61,190 nucleotides of DNA, taken from Actinomycetota bacterium (GTDB taxonomy: Bacteria; Actinomycetota; Acidimicrobiia; Acidimicrobiales; Acidimicrobiaceae). Positions 26,820 to 36,034 of this stretch are shown one piece after another. The position numbers and the translations under genes are program-made. Below the pieces are notes generated by a model. The model was not told the DNA's origin. It did no database searches and worked only from the letters and a program-made list of their open reading frames with translations. Where the stretch lies: contig DAHXKX010000061.1 of NCBI GenBank assembly GCA_027366165.1, positions 1-61,190 of the forward strand, in the 5' to 3' direction. The stretch's first letter is position 1. Every line of letters begins with the position of its first letter.

Positions 26820-28361
26820 CTAGGCTCCGGTCCCCGCCGTCTGGAACTTCCCATAACTGCTCGAGACTATATTCTCTGTAGTCACCTCTGCTCCGCTCAG
26901 AGAAGCCGCGATCTTGCCCCCTCGGAATACCAGCACCCTGTCGCTCAGACTCGCCACATCTTCGTATTGTTCTGACGAGAAAATTACCGTACCACCCTTA
27001 TTTGCAAATTCCCGCAAAATCGCGATGATATCCTGACTCGCACCAATATCGACGCCTGCGGTTGGCTCCTGCAACAAGAGGATGTTGGGACTGCAGCCGA
27101 CCCACCTGCCAATCAAAGCCTTCTGTTGGCTGCCGCCGCTGAGTGTTGAAAACGGCAAATGGGGCGATGATAGTTTAATTCTGAACTCTTTAAGCACAGA
27201 CTGCACTATGGAATCCTCCTGCCGTGAGCGGAGCCAGCGGAGTTTTCCGACCGCGCTGTCAAGGACCGGAAGTGTCACATTTTCGGCGATGGACGCCGAA
27301 AGGACTCCCCCTGCACGAATCCGGTCGCCGGAGATAAACGCCAAACCGTGCCGCCGCGCTCTGACCGGGTCTGGAACAAATGGCTTCCCGCCTACAGACA
27401 CCGAGCCATCATTGGGTTTCTGAGCTCCATAAAGTAGAAATGGCAACTCCTCATGCCCCGCACCCATCAAACCGGTTAGGCCAAGAATTTCGCCGCGTCG
27501 CACCGAGAAGGAAACACTGTCCAGCACCAAGCCGGACAAATTGTTAACGCTGATGATCTCCTCACGGTCAGCCAAATTCCTTTCCGACACCTTCACGCTC
27601 TTCTCGACACTGCGTCCGACAACCAATTCTGCAAGGGATTCATAGTCGTGGATCGAAACGTCATCCGAAGCCACCAACCTACCATCACGCAATACTGAAA
27701 CTCGATCGGCAAACTGTAGAGGCTCTTCCAGGTGATGAGTGACCAGGAGAACTCCAACGCCACGTGCGGCTACCTGCTTTATCACACCAAACAGCCGCTT
27801 CTTCTCTTCTTCAGGCAGGGCGGCCGTGGGCTCGTCCAAGATCACAAGCCCTTGGTCGCCTGACGAACCTTCGGCGGAAACGTCCTGAAATGCGCGGACA
27901 ACACCGATTACCGACCGCTCCGAAGCCGACAGACGGGAAACAGGCGTATCGGGGCTGACATCCAACCCAAACGAAGCGAGAAGCCGACTCACCGTCTTTC
28001 GCTCATTGCTCCATCGAATGTGCCTCATCGCACCGGTTTGAAGGCGCCCAATCCTCAGGTTTTCCAGGATCGACAGCGTTGGCACCAGACCTATATCCTG
28101 ATGCATGAAACTGACGCCAAAGTCCTTAAGCGAAAGCGCACTGGTCGGATAGCGAACTGCATGTCCGTTCACCTCAATCGTGCCGCTATCAGGCCTATGG
28201 TATCCGGCAATCACCTTTATAAGAGTCGACTTGCCCGAACCGTTATGCCCCAAGAGAGCATGGACTTCGCCAGGCTCAACTCTCAATGAAACGTTAGTCA
28301 GTGCAGCCGTCCCTCCAAATGTCTTGGTGACATCTTCGACCGCAAGTGCCGACTTTGTCAT
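26820..28361 (-). CDS. Sugar-type ABC transporter ATPase with two nucleotide-binding domains (RbsA/MglA-like)
   Basis: The 513-residue protein has two ABC domains in tandem. The first has Walker A 'GHNGSGKST', signature 'RLSASER' and Walker B 'LVILDEPTAAL'. The second has a degenerate Walker A ('GLMGAGHEE'), signature 'TLSGGSQQKA' and Walker B-like 'ILLLQEPTAGVD'. Such asymmetry is usual in the RbsA group. It powers import by the membrane permease encoded just upstream on the same strand. The ATG at 28361 is chosen for the GGGGGGAGG ribosome site directly before it. Confidence 0.92.
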   Translation of the reverse strand: MTKSALAVEDVTKTFGGTAALTNVSLRVEPGEVHALLGHNGSGKSTLIKVIAGYHRPDSGTIEVNGHAVRYPTSALSLKDFGVSFMHQDIGLVPTLSILENLRIGRLQTGAMRHIRWSNERKTVSRLLASFGLDVSPDTPVSRLSASERSVIGVVRAFQDVSAEGSSGDQGLVILDEPTAALPEEEKKRLFGVIKQVAARGVGVLLVTHHLEEPLQFADRVSVLRDGRLVASDDVSIHDYESLAELVVGRSVEKSVKVSERNLADREEIISVNNLSGLVLDSVSFSVRRGEILGLTGLMGAGHEELPFLLYGAQKPNDGSVSVGGKPFVPDPVRARRHGLAFISGDRIRAGGVLSASIAENVTLPVLDSAVGKLRWLRSRQEDSIVQSVLKEFRIKLSSPHLPFSTLSGGSQQKALIGRWVGCSPNILLLQEPTAGVDIGASQDIIAILREFANKGGTVIFSSEQYEDVASLSDRVLVFRGGKIAASLSGAEVTTENIVSSSYGKFQTAGTGA

Positions 28362-28454
28362 CGCGATCCTCCCCCCAATCGTAAAACTCCACAATTCAAC
28401 TCAAAAACCGATGCACACCTAGATTTCCATGAAGCCACGAAACAATCGGGTCAT

Positions 28455-29516
28455 CTATCTTCCCACCAGGGTCGCAAGACCGATAGCGACAATGAGTATT
28501 GCGCCGTCAAAAACGTTGGTTACCCAGTCGGTCAACCCGAACAGCTGGAGTCCGGTCGTGCCTACTGCCAGTAGGAGAACGGCGACAAAAGTTCCCAGTG
28601 GGTTGAAACGGCCGGGCTTGATTGTCGCTGCGCCGAGGAACGTGGCCGCATAAGCGGGAAGCAAATACGGATCTCCAGTTCCCGCCTGTGCTGCGCCAGT
28701 CTGACCAACCAGTATGAAACCCGCGAACCAGGCACCAATGGCTGATACGAAAAGAGATGTGGTTCGAATCCTGTCAACCCTGATGCCAGCCAGGCGTGCC
28801 GCTTCCCTGCCCTCTCCAGTGAAATATAGAAACCTGCCGCTCTGCATATGGTGCAGAACATACCAAATCACAATCCCCACCATCACGGCATACCAGAATG
28901 GAAGGCCGATGCCCAAGAACCTCCCCTGCATTATTTTCAGAATCCGAGATGGAATGTTCCCTATCGTCGAAGAGTTAGATACCGCTTGAGAGAGGCCGTC
29001 CAAAATCGTGCCCATCGCAAGTGTGGTGATTAGACCGTTGACCTGGACCTTGACGATCAAATAGCTGTTTACGGCGGCGACAGCCAAAATGACAACAAAA
29101 GAAATCAGCAGCGAGAACTCCACCGACATGCCTTTGACTGAAGACAAGTAGGCAATGAGAACGCTGCTGAAACCAAGAACACCCCCCACAGAGAGGTCGA
29201 TCTCGCCCGCGCCGAGCGCTACGGTCAGCGTCAGCGCCAGTGCGAACAGAGCCGCCTGGCCAGTGAGGATCGTCTTTATGTCACTAAGAGCCAGAAAGGT
29301 TTTCGGCCTTAATATCCCAAAGACGATAATGGTGATGATGAGAGCAAAGACTACCGTATAGTGCCGGAAGAACTCCTTGGGACTTGACATGGCCATGCTG
29401 CGTGAACTGGGCACGGTTCCGTGAAACTCTTCGCCAACACCGCCCCCCAGACTGACTGCGGAGTTTGGCTTTGGCTTTCCGCGGTCCTTTTTGCTGTCCT
29501 TGTTTAAAGAAATCAC
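28455..29516 (-). CDS. Sugar-type ABC transporter permease (RbsC-like)
   Basis: The 353-residue membrane protein of the BPD_transp_2 family has about ten helices, including 'LALTLTVALGAGEIDLSVGG' and the family's conserved 'AAARLAGIRVDRIRTTSLFVSA'-like cytoplasmic loop ('REAARLAGIRVDR'). It forms the channel for the sugar-type importer. GTG 29516 gives a non-conserved leader of about 40 residues, and starts at 29396 or 29390 are also possible. It is the first gene of the minus-strand set permease - ATPase - (gap) - binding protein. Confidence 0.9.
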   Translation of the reverse strand: MISLNKDSKKDRGKPKPNSAVSLGGGVGEEFHGTVPSSRSMAMSSPKEFFRHYTVVFALIITIIVFGILRPKTFLALSDIKTILTGQAALFALALTLTVALGAGEIDLSVGGVLGFSSVLIAYLSSVKGMSVEFSLLISFVVILAVAAVNSYLIVKVQVNGLITTLAMGTILDGLSQAVSNSSTIGNIPSRILKIMQGRFLGIGLPFWYAVMVGIVIWYVLHHMQSGRFLYFTGEGREAARLAGIRVDRIRTTSLFVSAIGAWFAGFILVGQTGAAQAGTGDPYLLPAYAATFLGAATIKPGRFNPLGTFVAVLLLAVGTTGLQLFGLTDWVTNVFDGAILIVAIGLATLVGR

Positions 29517-29824
29517 CTGAATTCAATTTCCCCTCATTAACAACCAAATCAAGTGCCCGCTCCCGCATCTGATGACCTAGTCCCCAAAAACGATCCGGAT
29601 CTCATGCCGGAGTTCCTCCGCCCCCCGCAATGACCATGTCGAAGTCAAGTATCAGCGTTCATGGCAATGGCAATCGATTTAGCGAATCCGATAATTTGAT
29701 AATGGTCCACCGCTTGAAAAAGATCTCAATTCCGATCATCTAACGCCATCGGCAACAACATCCGTCTGGGTGAGATCGGCTAACCTCAAAACCCACCAAT
29801 TATTCCATGGTTCCCAGTCTCAAG
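29517..29824. other. 308-bp gap with no recognisable gene
   Basis: It should hold the promoter of the ABC importer genes (minus). I found no strong palindrome or gene in it. Confidence 0.35.
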
Positions 29825-29898
29825 TGGGCGCTAGAGGACTCGAACCTCCGACCTCAGCCGTGTGAAGGCTGCGCTCTAACCAACTGAGCTAAGCGCCC
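29825..29898 (-). tRNA. tRNA-Val (anticodon CAC)
   Basis: Read on the minus strand it forms a full cloverleaf of 74 bases: acceptor GGGCGCT/AGCGCCC, D-arm with 'AGCTCAGTTGGTTAGAGC', anticodon stem CAGCC/GGCTG with loop TTCACAC (anticodon CAC, reading GTG codons), and T-arm GGAGG-TTCGAGT-CCTCT. The CCA end is not encoded. Confidence 0.95.
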
Positions 29899-30344
29899 GA
29901 CGTTATTACACATTAGCGCTGCTCAAAGTGATCTCTAACTTGCGGAATGAAATTTATCCCCAACACCCGTTGAATATGTTCCCGCCCGTAAGTTGGCATT
30001 GTCAAATTTGACTTCACAACAAATTGCACATCCTCCCCTTTTGGCGTCATCCCTCCCTACTTGACCGACCCTATACCTTTGTGTGACATTTCACAAACTC
30101 AAGATGGCTTCCGACCAAGCCAGGCTCGTTGATCGGAATTGCCGGCAATTCAAACCAATTCCCATTGTCCTCAACCAATAACTGCACCACATCCGTAGAA
30201 GACATGGAAACGAATACTGCCACTGCGAGCATTGCGGGCCACAGACACCTCCAAAACGCACTATCTCCCGCCAGGTGCGAATTAAAGAATCATCTCGGTC
30301 AAATCATCTCATTTCAGCAAGGTTTTCCAATTTTGTCCTAAACT
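29899..30344. other. 446-bp gap with no recognisable gene
   Basis: A 70-codon open frame at 30129-30341 has no recognisable content and ends just before the next gene; I treat it as chance. Promoters for the tRNA (minus) and the small membrane protein (plus) must lie here. Confidence 0.35.
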
Positions 30345-30806
30345 ATGAGGCCAATGACTCGCCTATCACAAAAAGAAAAACTTTATGGGATCGTGGTCGG
30401 CGTCTACGGGTTGATTGCTCTGGCGGTGCTGATGGTACCCCATCTCGGTGATCCCGTGGCAAAGGGATCACTCTCTCCATTGATCCAGTGGGCCGTAGGA
30501 TCGCTGGCAATACTCCTTGGCATAGGATTGATACTTACTGGCATAAGAATCGCTGCAGGCCTTGAAATGGCCGCAGCAGCAGTATTCGGTCCATGGTCAA
30601 CCCACCTACTGTTCGCGTTTCCCCTTGTCGTTTGGGCAGGCTACGTCTCATTCAAGAGGGGTGCCCGTTTACCAAAAGGCACCCCCAGCACAAGCGCGAC
30701 AAGAAGCCGCTTCGCACGATCCGCTATGGACGTAAATTCCACGGTACGTAAGCCTCCAACTGCTTCCCGTCGCTATACGCCGCCAAAGCAGTCAAGAAAA
30801 AAATAA
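30345..30806 (+). CDS. Small membrane protein of unknown function
   Basis: I do not recognise a family. The 153-residue product has three hydrophobic segments (about 14-33, 47-66 and 72-105). A basic, Pro/Ser/Arg-rich tail of about 45 residues follows, probably on the cytoplasmic side and suited to bind acidic partners. ATG 30345 and 30354 are both possible. It lies 84 bases before the lipid operon on the same strand and could belong to it, but nothing else ties it to lipid synthesis. Confidence 0.6.
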   Translation: MRPMTRLSQKEKLYGIVVGVYGLIALAVLMVPHLGDPVAKGSLSPLIQWAVGSLAILLGIGLILTGIRIAAGLEMAAAAVFGPWSTHLLFAFPLVVWAGYVSFKRGARLPKGTPSTSATRSRFARSAMDVNSTVRKPPTASRRYTPPKQSRKK

Positions 30807-30890
30807 ATTGCTACCATTGTCTGGGAATTTCGCAAACGCAGCTGAGATGAGAATGTACCGTCACGAACGAATGCACCTCAAGGAGAAACT

Positions 30891-33221
30891 TTGATCGTCG
30901 ATAGACTTTCCGGCAAGGCAATCTTCATCACGGGATCCACGGGGTTCCTTGGAACTGCACTTGTTGAAAAGCTGCTAAGGACTATCCCGGGTTGTCAGCT
31001 CTTCCTATTGACCCGGCCGGGTAAAACAAGCACGGCTACGGAACGCATTCAGAAAGAGATCCTCAAGAACGACTGCTTCGATATTCTCCGCAAGACCCTT
31101 GGCGACCGGTTTGAAAATGAGATCGTCTCCAGAATTCATCCAATCAGCGGTGACGTCATCTCCGACGGACTCAACCTTGACGAGCACGACCGCGAACTGC
31201 TCTCGCACTGCGATGTCATCATCCACTCTGCTGCGTCAGTCAGCTTCGATTCTCCCCTCGACCAGGCGGTCGAGGTCAACCTATGTGGCCCTCGCAGGGT
31301 CGCGGAAGCCGTAATTGCTGCGAGAAAAGACTTTGGGGTTACAAAGCCAATACACCTAATAGCCATCTCGACCGCTTACGTTGCGGGTCGAAGACGGGGG
31401 CTTTCACCCGAACTTCCGTTGAGTGAAACACCTTTCTCCATTGAACTGGATTGGCGCTCTGAGGTCAAAGCTGCGAGAGGGACCAGGGCGGATGTCGACC
31501 TTAGGAGCAGGGACCCAAAGATTCTTGAACAGTTCCGCAAGAAGGCCGCCAATGAACTGGGGGCGGCAGGTGTTCCGGTACTTGTGGCCAAGCAGGAAAA
31601 GCTCCGCACCCAGTGGATCCACGACGAGATGGTTCGAGCAGGAATTGCCCGTGCCACCTCCGTAGGCTGGCCGGACGCATACGCCTACACCAAAGCCCTT
31701 GGCGAGAAGGCGCTCCTCGAGAAACAGGACGAAATACCTATCTCCATAATCAGACCGTCAATAATAGAGTCGGCGATGCTCGAGCCACGGCCAGGTTGGA
31801 TTAGGGGTTTCCGAATGGCGGAGCCGATTATCATCTCTTACGCGCGAGGGCTTCTAAAAGAATTCCCAGGGGTTCCCGAGGGAGTAATCGACGTCATACC
31901 GGTGGACATGGTTGCGGCGGCCATAGTTGCGGTTGCGGCCCAGGGGCCCCGTGATCCCTCGCCAGAGATATTCCAGGTTGCCTCGGGATCCAGGAACCCT
32001 CTAAAATACGCGACGCTCGTCAACCATGTGAGAACCTGGTTCCAGGAGCATCCCCTGTACGATGCTGACGGCCAGCCGATCATGATTCCCGACTGGTCAT
32101 TCCCGGGAAGAGGCCGTGTCCAGTCGCAGTTGGAGAAGACTTCCAAGTTTCTTCAGGCGCTCGAACAGGCAACCGGCATGCTGCCAATCCGTGGAAATCA
32201 GGCCGAGTTCATAGTAGATATAGAGAAGAAGCGCCAGGCGGTTGACAGCGCGCTCGGCTACGTGGAGCTTTACGGAACATATGCCGAGACCGATGCCATT
32301 TTCAAAATCGACAACCTCATTGGTCTTTATGACTCCCTGTCCAAAGAAGACAAAGCCCAGTTCAGTTTCGACCCGGCACTCATTCACTGGGAAAGCTTTA
32401 TTCGTGAAGTCCACCTGCCGTCGGTGGTCGAACACGCCAGAGTGAAGACCACTCCGACAAAGCGCCCCGCCAAATCCCGGACCAATCGCAATCTGAATCT
32501 GATACTCTCACCCGACAGGCATCTTGCCGTCTTCGACCTCGAGAACACGATCATCTCGTCAAACGTCGTTGACACTTACGCCTGGCTTGCGACCCGGAGG
32601 CTACCCAAGTTCCAAAAGGCGCTCTTCGCTATGAATCTTGCACTTCAGGGCCCATCCCTTCTTGCGTTGGACCGCAAAGACAGAGGCGACTTTCTTCGAT
32701 CCTTTTACAGGAAATATGAAGGCGCCAGGCCACAAAGACTCGAAAAGGATAGTCAGGAGTTCTTCAACGCATATCTCTTGAAGAAGTCGTTCCCGGCGGC
32801 GATTGAAAGGGTTAGGCGGCACAAGAGCCTCGGACACAAAACACTTCTCATTACGGGAGCACTCGATTTTGTTCTCGAGCCACTGAAGCCCTTATTCGAT
32901 GACATAATCTGTGCCGAGCTGGAAGTCGGAGACAACGGTCTGTACAAAGGCAGGTCTCTGTCCATTCCGCCAACCGGGGAAGCGCGTGCATCGATTCTTG
33001 CCAAATATGCCTCCGAGCACTCTTTGGAACTCTCGGAATCTATCGCGTACGCAGATTCGACATCCGACCTGCCCATGCTAGAGGTAGTCGGTTATCCTGT
33101 GTGCGTCAACCCGGAGCCGAAACTGGCCGCCATCGCGCGCAAACGAGGCTGGCATATTGAGCAGTGGAGTAAGGCACAGGGACTCCCACCCATCTACCTG
33201 CCGATCGGGAGATCGATGTGA
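30891..33221 (+). CDS. Fatty acyl-CoA/ACP reductase (NAD-binding_4) fused to a HAD-IB phosphatase domain
   Basis: Two enzymes in one 776-residue chain. Residues 8-480 form an extended SDR of the male-sterility/fatty-acyl reductase type, with 'TGSTGFLG' (14-21) for NADPH and the catalytic pair Tyr264/Lys268 in 'YAYTK'. Residues 543-765 form a HAD-IB phosphatase: nucleophile Asp549 in 'FDLENT', 'LLITGALD' and 'ADSTSDLPML'. The second acid of the usual DxD motif is Glu551. Likely reactions are reduction of an activated fatty acid and dephosphorylation of a lipid precursor. TTG start with AAGGAGAAAC upstream. It overlaps the next gene by four bases. Confidence 0.85.
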   Translation: MIVDRLSGKAIFITGSTGFLGTALVEKLLRTIPGCQLFLLTRPGKTSTATERIQKEILKNDCFDILRKTLGDRFENEIVSRIHPISGDVISDGLNLDEHDRELLSHCDVIIHSAASVSFDSPLDQAVEVNLCGPRRVAEAVIAARKDFGVTKPIHLIAISTAYVAGRRRGLSPELPLSETPFSIELDWRSEVKAARGTRADVDLRSRDPKILEQFRKKAANELGAAGVPVLVAKQEKLRTQWIHDEMVRAGIARATSVGWPDAYAYTKALGEKALLEKQDEIPISIIRPSIIESAMLEPRPGWIRGFRMAEPIIISYARGLLKEFPGVPEGVIDVIPVDMVAAAIVAVAAQGPRDPSPEIFQVASGSRNPLKYATLVNHVRTWFQEHPLYDADGQPIMIPDWSFPGRGRVQSQLEKTSKFLQALEQATGMLPIRGNQAEFIVDIEKKRQAVDSALGYVELYGTYAETDAIFKIDNLIGLYDSLSKEDKAQFSFDPALIHWESFIREVHLPSVVEHARVKTTPTKRPAKSRTNRNLNLILSPDRHLAVFDLENTIISSNVVDTYAWLATRRLPKFQKALFAMNLALQGPSLLALDRKDRGDFLRSFYRKYEGARPQRLEKDSQEFFNAYLLKKSFPAAIERVRRHKSLGHKTLLITGALDFVLEPLKPLFDDIICAELEVGDNGLYKGRSLSIPPTGEARASILAKYASEHSLELSESIAYADSTSDLPMLEVVGYPVCVNPEPKLAAIARKRGWHIEQWSKAQGLPPIYLPIGRSM

Positions 33222-34426
33222 AAGCACTCGTATATGAAAGGAACGTGGCGAGGTTCGCTGCCACAAAGCTCCTTGGCTTTGTGGCAAGCCCCAAGGTCAC
33301 CATCTCTCCGCTTCGTTTGATGGAGATCGAGCCACCGGAACTACCTGGCAAAGACTGGATCCGGTTCTATCCAAGACTCTCAGGAATCTGCGGATCCGAC
33401 CTCGCCACCATTACCTCCAACTCCTCGAGATACCTAGAGGACTTCGTTTCATTCCCATTCGTCATGGGCCATGAAGTCGTTGGCGACTACGAGGCCGAAG
33501 ACGGCTCACTCAGGCGGGCAGTGCTTATCCCCTCTTTGACATGCGAACCGCGGGGTACTGACCCGAAATGCCGATTCTGTGAAGCAGGGCAGCCACAGCG
33601 GTGCCAGTTGCTGCACGTAGGCTCAGTTAGCACTGGACTGCAAACCGGCTTCTGTGCAGAGACTTCCGGAGGCTGGTCACAGGAGCTCGTGGCTCATTCT
33701 TCGCAACTGTTTGACATACCGGCAACCCTTAGCGACGAAGACGCTGTCCTCTTGGAACCTTTCGCCTGTGCAGTACATGCGGCAATGTCAATTGGAACCG
33801 ACCTCAACACTCAGGTCGCAGTAATTGGATCCGGAACGCTCGGCCTCTTGACTATTGCAGCGCTGAGGGCATTGCATCCAAACGCGGAAATTGTGTCCAC
33901 TGCCAAATACCAGCACCAAAGGGAGCTGGCAATTCAATTCGGCGGCATGGCTCTCAGTTCTGGATCTGATCTTTACAGGCAGGCAAGAACGATCCGAAGT
34001 GCCCAAATGATTGCGCCGGACAAACCATCGGACGGATTTGGCATTGTGTTTGATGCGGTGGGTTCGGCCTCAAGCCTCGAACAGGCACTTAAGGTGGCTG
34101 CACCGGGAGCAGATGTTATCCTCATTGGTATGCCAAAAGAGTCAAAGGTGGATCTGGCTCCACTCTGGATGAAAGAGATTTCAATCAAGGGCAGCTACGC
34201 CTATGGAATCGAGAATCTTGGCGGAAAGAAGCTACCAACCTTTGAGCTTGCCGCCCGATTGGCTCAAAGTATCGGCCTGTCCAGGCTTCTCAGCGCGACC
34301 TACCGTCTTGACGACTATGAAATGGCGATTGACCATGCTTTGAATGCTGGGAAAAGAGGGTCGATAAAGATCGCCTTCGATATGCGCAAAGCACAAAATA
34401 GAGAAAGTTGGAGTCAGCAAAGATGA
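33218..34426 (+). CDS. Zinc-dependent medium-chain alcohol dehydrogenase
   Basis: The 402-residue MDR enzyme keeps the catalytic zinc site (Cys in 'GICGSDL', His-Glu in 'MGHEVVG') and the four-cysteine structural zinc lobe, spread over 'LTCEPRG', 'KCRFCEAG' and 'QRCQLL'. A Rossmann motif 'IGSGTLGLLTIAAL' binds NAD(P). It would oxidise or reduce an alcohol, aldehyde or hydroxyacid. It starts with GTG overlapping the stop of the reductase gene (GTGA) and overlaps the next gene by ATGA, so the three are translationally coupled. The substrate is probably set by this lipid-related operon. Confidence 0.88.
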   Translation: MKALVYERNVARFAATKLLGFVASPKVTISPLRLMEIEPPELPGKDWIRFYPRLSGICGSDLATITSNSSRYLEDFVSFPFVMGHEVVGDYEAEDGSLRRAVLIPSLTCEPRGTDPKCRFCEAGQPQRCQLLHVGSVSTGLQTGFCAETSGGWSQELVAHSSQLFDIPATLSDEDAVLLEPFACAVHAAMSIGTDLNTQVAVIGSGTLGLLTIAALRALHPNAEIVSTAKYQHQRELAIQFGGMALSSGSDLYRQARTIRSAQMIAPDKPSDGFGIVFDAVGSASSLEQALKVAAPGADVILIGMPKESKVDLAPLWMKEISIKGSYAYGIENLGGKKLPTFELAARLAQSIGLSRLLSATYRLDDYEMAIDHALNAGKRGSIKIAFDMRKAQNRESWSQQR

Positions 34427-36015
34427 GCCCACGGCCTGGATTCATTCTTGAAGTAGACAAATCCACACCGCCAACGCTTTTTTGGCACGGTGAAGGTTTC
34501 CGCTTGGAAAGACTTCCAACCGGATCTCGTGTGATTTACCCACCCGAGGCACAGCCGCCCTTAAAGGATCCGCTCACCGCAATATACAGTGCACTCGAAA
34601 ATCCAGTCGGAGATTCCAGTCCACTATCCAGCCTTTTATTTCCGGACATGCGTCTGACAATTGCGTTTGACGATTTGTCGCTTCCACTGCCGTCTATGCA
34701 ATCGCCGGATGTGCGTCAACTGGTGATAGAGCAAGTTCTAGACCTGGCGGCTTCAAAGGGTGTGGACGACGTCGTCCTAGTGGCCGCACTTGCTCTTCAT
34801 CGCCGGATGACAGAGACCGAGCTGAGACACATCCTCGGAGACAGGGTCTACGACTCCTTCGCAAAGATGGGCAGACTGACTCAACACGATGCGGAAGATC
34901 CGTCGAACCTGATCCACCTGGGTTTGACTGACAAAGGCGAAGACGTCGAAATCAACAAAAGGGCCGCAACCTCAGACCTTCTCATATATGTGAATGTGAA
35001 TCTCGTCTCCATGGATGGTGGACACAAGAGCGTTGCCACCGGTTTGGCCTCTTACAAGAGTCTACGGCATCACCACAATGTCAAGACGATGGTTCATTCC
35101 AAGTCATTTATGGACCGTGACAACTCGCAATTGCACTCCTCCAACTGGCGCATGGGGAGGCTGATCAAAGACGCGGGGGTCAAGATATTCCAAATTGAAA
35201 CTACCCTCAACACCAACACTTTTCCTGATTCATTCTCGTTCCTTCAGAAACGCGAGTGGGAGTGGAATATCAGAGACCGGGCTGCATTTGTTGCTTCCTC
35301 AACCGCACTTCAGAAGTCGCCCCCCTGGTTGAGCAGAAAAGTGCTCCATTCGATCCGGTCTCCATATCAGTTGACCGGGGTCACCGCCGGAGAGGTCGAG
35401 GCGGTTCACGATGTCACAATCAAGAATGTCTACAAACAGCAGCTAGTAGAGGTACACGGTCAAACCGATATCCTGACAATGGGCCTGCCGTATATTGGAC
35501 CCTACAATGTGAACTCCATCATGAATCCGGTTCTTGTGTACTGTCTAGGACTCGGCTACTTCTTCAACATGTACAGAGGTGTCCCACTGGTCCGTAAAGG
35601 TGGCGTACTAATACTAAGCCACCCGACTCGGCGGGAGTTCGATCCGACTTTCCACCCCAGCTACATTGACTTCTTCGACAATGTCTTGGCGGATACGACC
35701 AATCCACTGGAGATAGAGAGCAAGTATGAGAACGCCTTTGCAACCGACCCCTGGTACATCCACCTCTACCGAACAGGTCACGCATACCACGGGGTCCATC
35801 CTTTCTATATGTGGTACTGGGGTGCTCACGCGCTCGATCACCTGGGTGCGGTCATAATCCTCGGCGGGGACCCAAAGACCGTCCACCGTTTGGGTTTCAT
35901 GAGTGCCACAACTATGTCGGACGCACTTGAGATGGCGCAGAACGTGGTGGGGCCGGATCCAACACTGACCCATTTGCACTCCCCTCCTCTGCTCATGGCG
36001 GACGTCAAGGCATAG
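34423..36015 (+). CDS. LarA-family (DUF2088) protein, putative nickel-pincer enzyme
   Basis: The 530-residue protein aligns by motif with lactate racemase LarA. 'LALHRRMTETEL' carries the His126 equivalent of LarA His108. 'GGHKSVATGL' carries Lys202, which matches the lysine that holds the nickel-pincer cofactor. His218, sixteen residues later, matches the nickel ligand His200. 'AFDDLSLPLP' keeps the Asp but has Leu87 where LarA has Arg75, and the LarA His174 position reads Val, so chemistry or substrate may differ. ATG 34423 overlaps the dehydrogenase stop. LarB, LarC and LarE genes are not in the window. Confidence 0.8.
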   Translation: MSPRPGFILEVDKSTPPTLFWHGEGFRLERLPTGSRVIYPPEAQPPLKDPLTAIYSALENPVGDSSPLSSLLFPDMRLTIAFDDLSLPLPSMQSPDVRQLVIEQVLDLAASKGVDDVVLVAALALHRRMTETELRHILGDRVYDSFAKMGRLTQHDAEDPSNLIHLGLTDKGEDVEINKRAATSDLLIYVNVNLVSMDGGHKSVATGLASYKSLRHHHNVKTMVHSKSFMDRDNSQLHSSNWRMGRLIKDAGVKIFQIETTLNTNTFPDSFSFLQKREWEWNIRDRAAFVASSTALQKSPPWLSRKVLHSIRSPYQLTGVTAGEVEAVHDVTIKNVYKQQLVEVHGQTDILTMGLPYIGPYNVNSIMNPVLVYCLGLGYFFNMYRGVPLVRKGGVLILSHPTRREFDPTFHPSYIDFFDNVLADTTNPLEIESKYENAFATDPWYIHLYRTGHAYHGVHPFYMWYWGAHALDHLGAVIILGGDPKTVHRLGFMSATTMSDALEMAQNVVGPDPTLTHLHSPPLLMADVKA

Positions 36016-36034
36016 GTGTAAGACACTAACCTCA

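Noticed and set aside
26820-28361. Degenerate second Walker A in the ABC ATPase as a sign of inactivation
   Set aside because: Asymmetric second domains are normal in RbsA/MglA-type ATPases.
30129-30341. 70-codon open frame before the small membrane protein
   Set aside because: No recognisable content, no good start signal, and composition like non-coding DNA.
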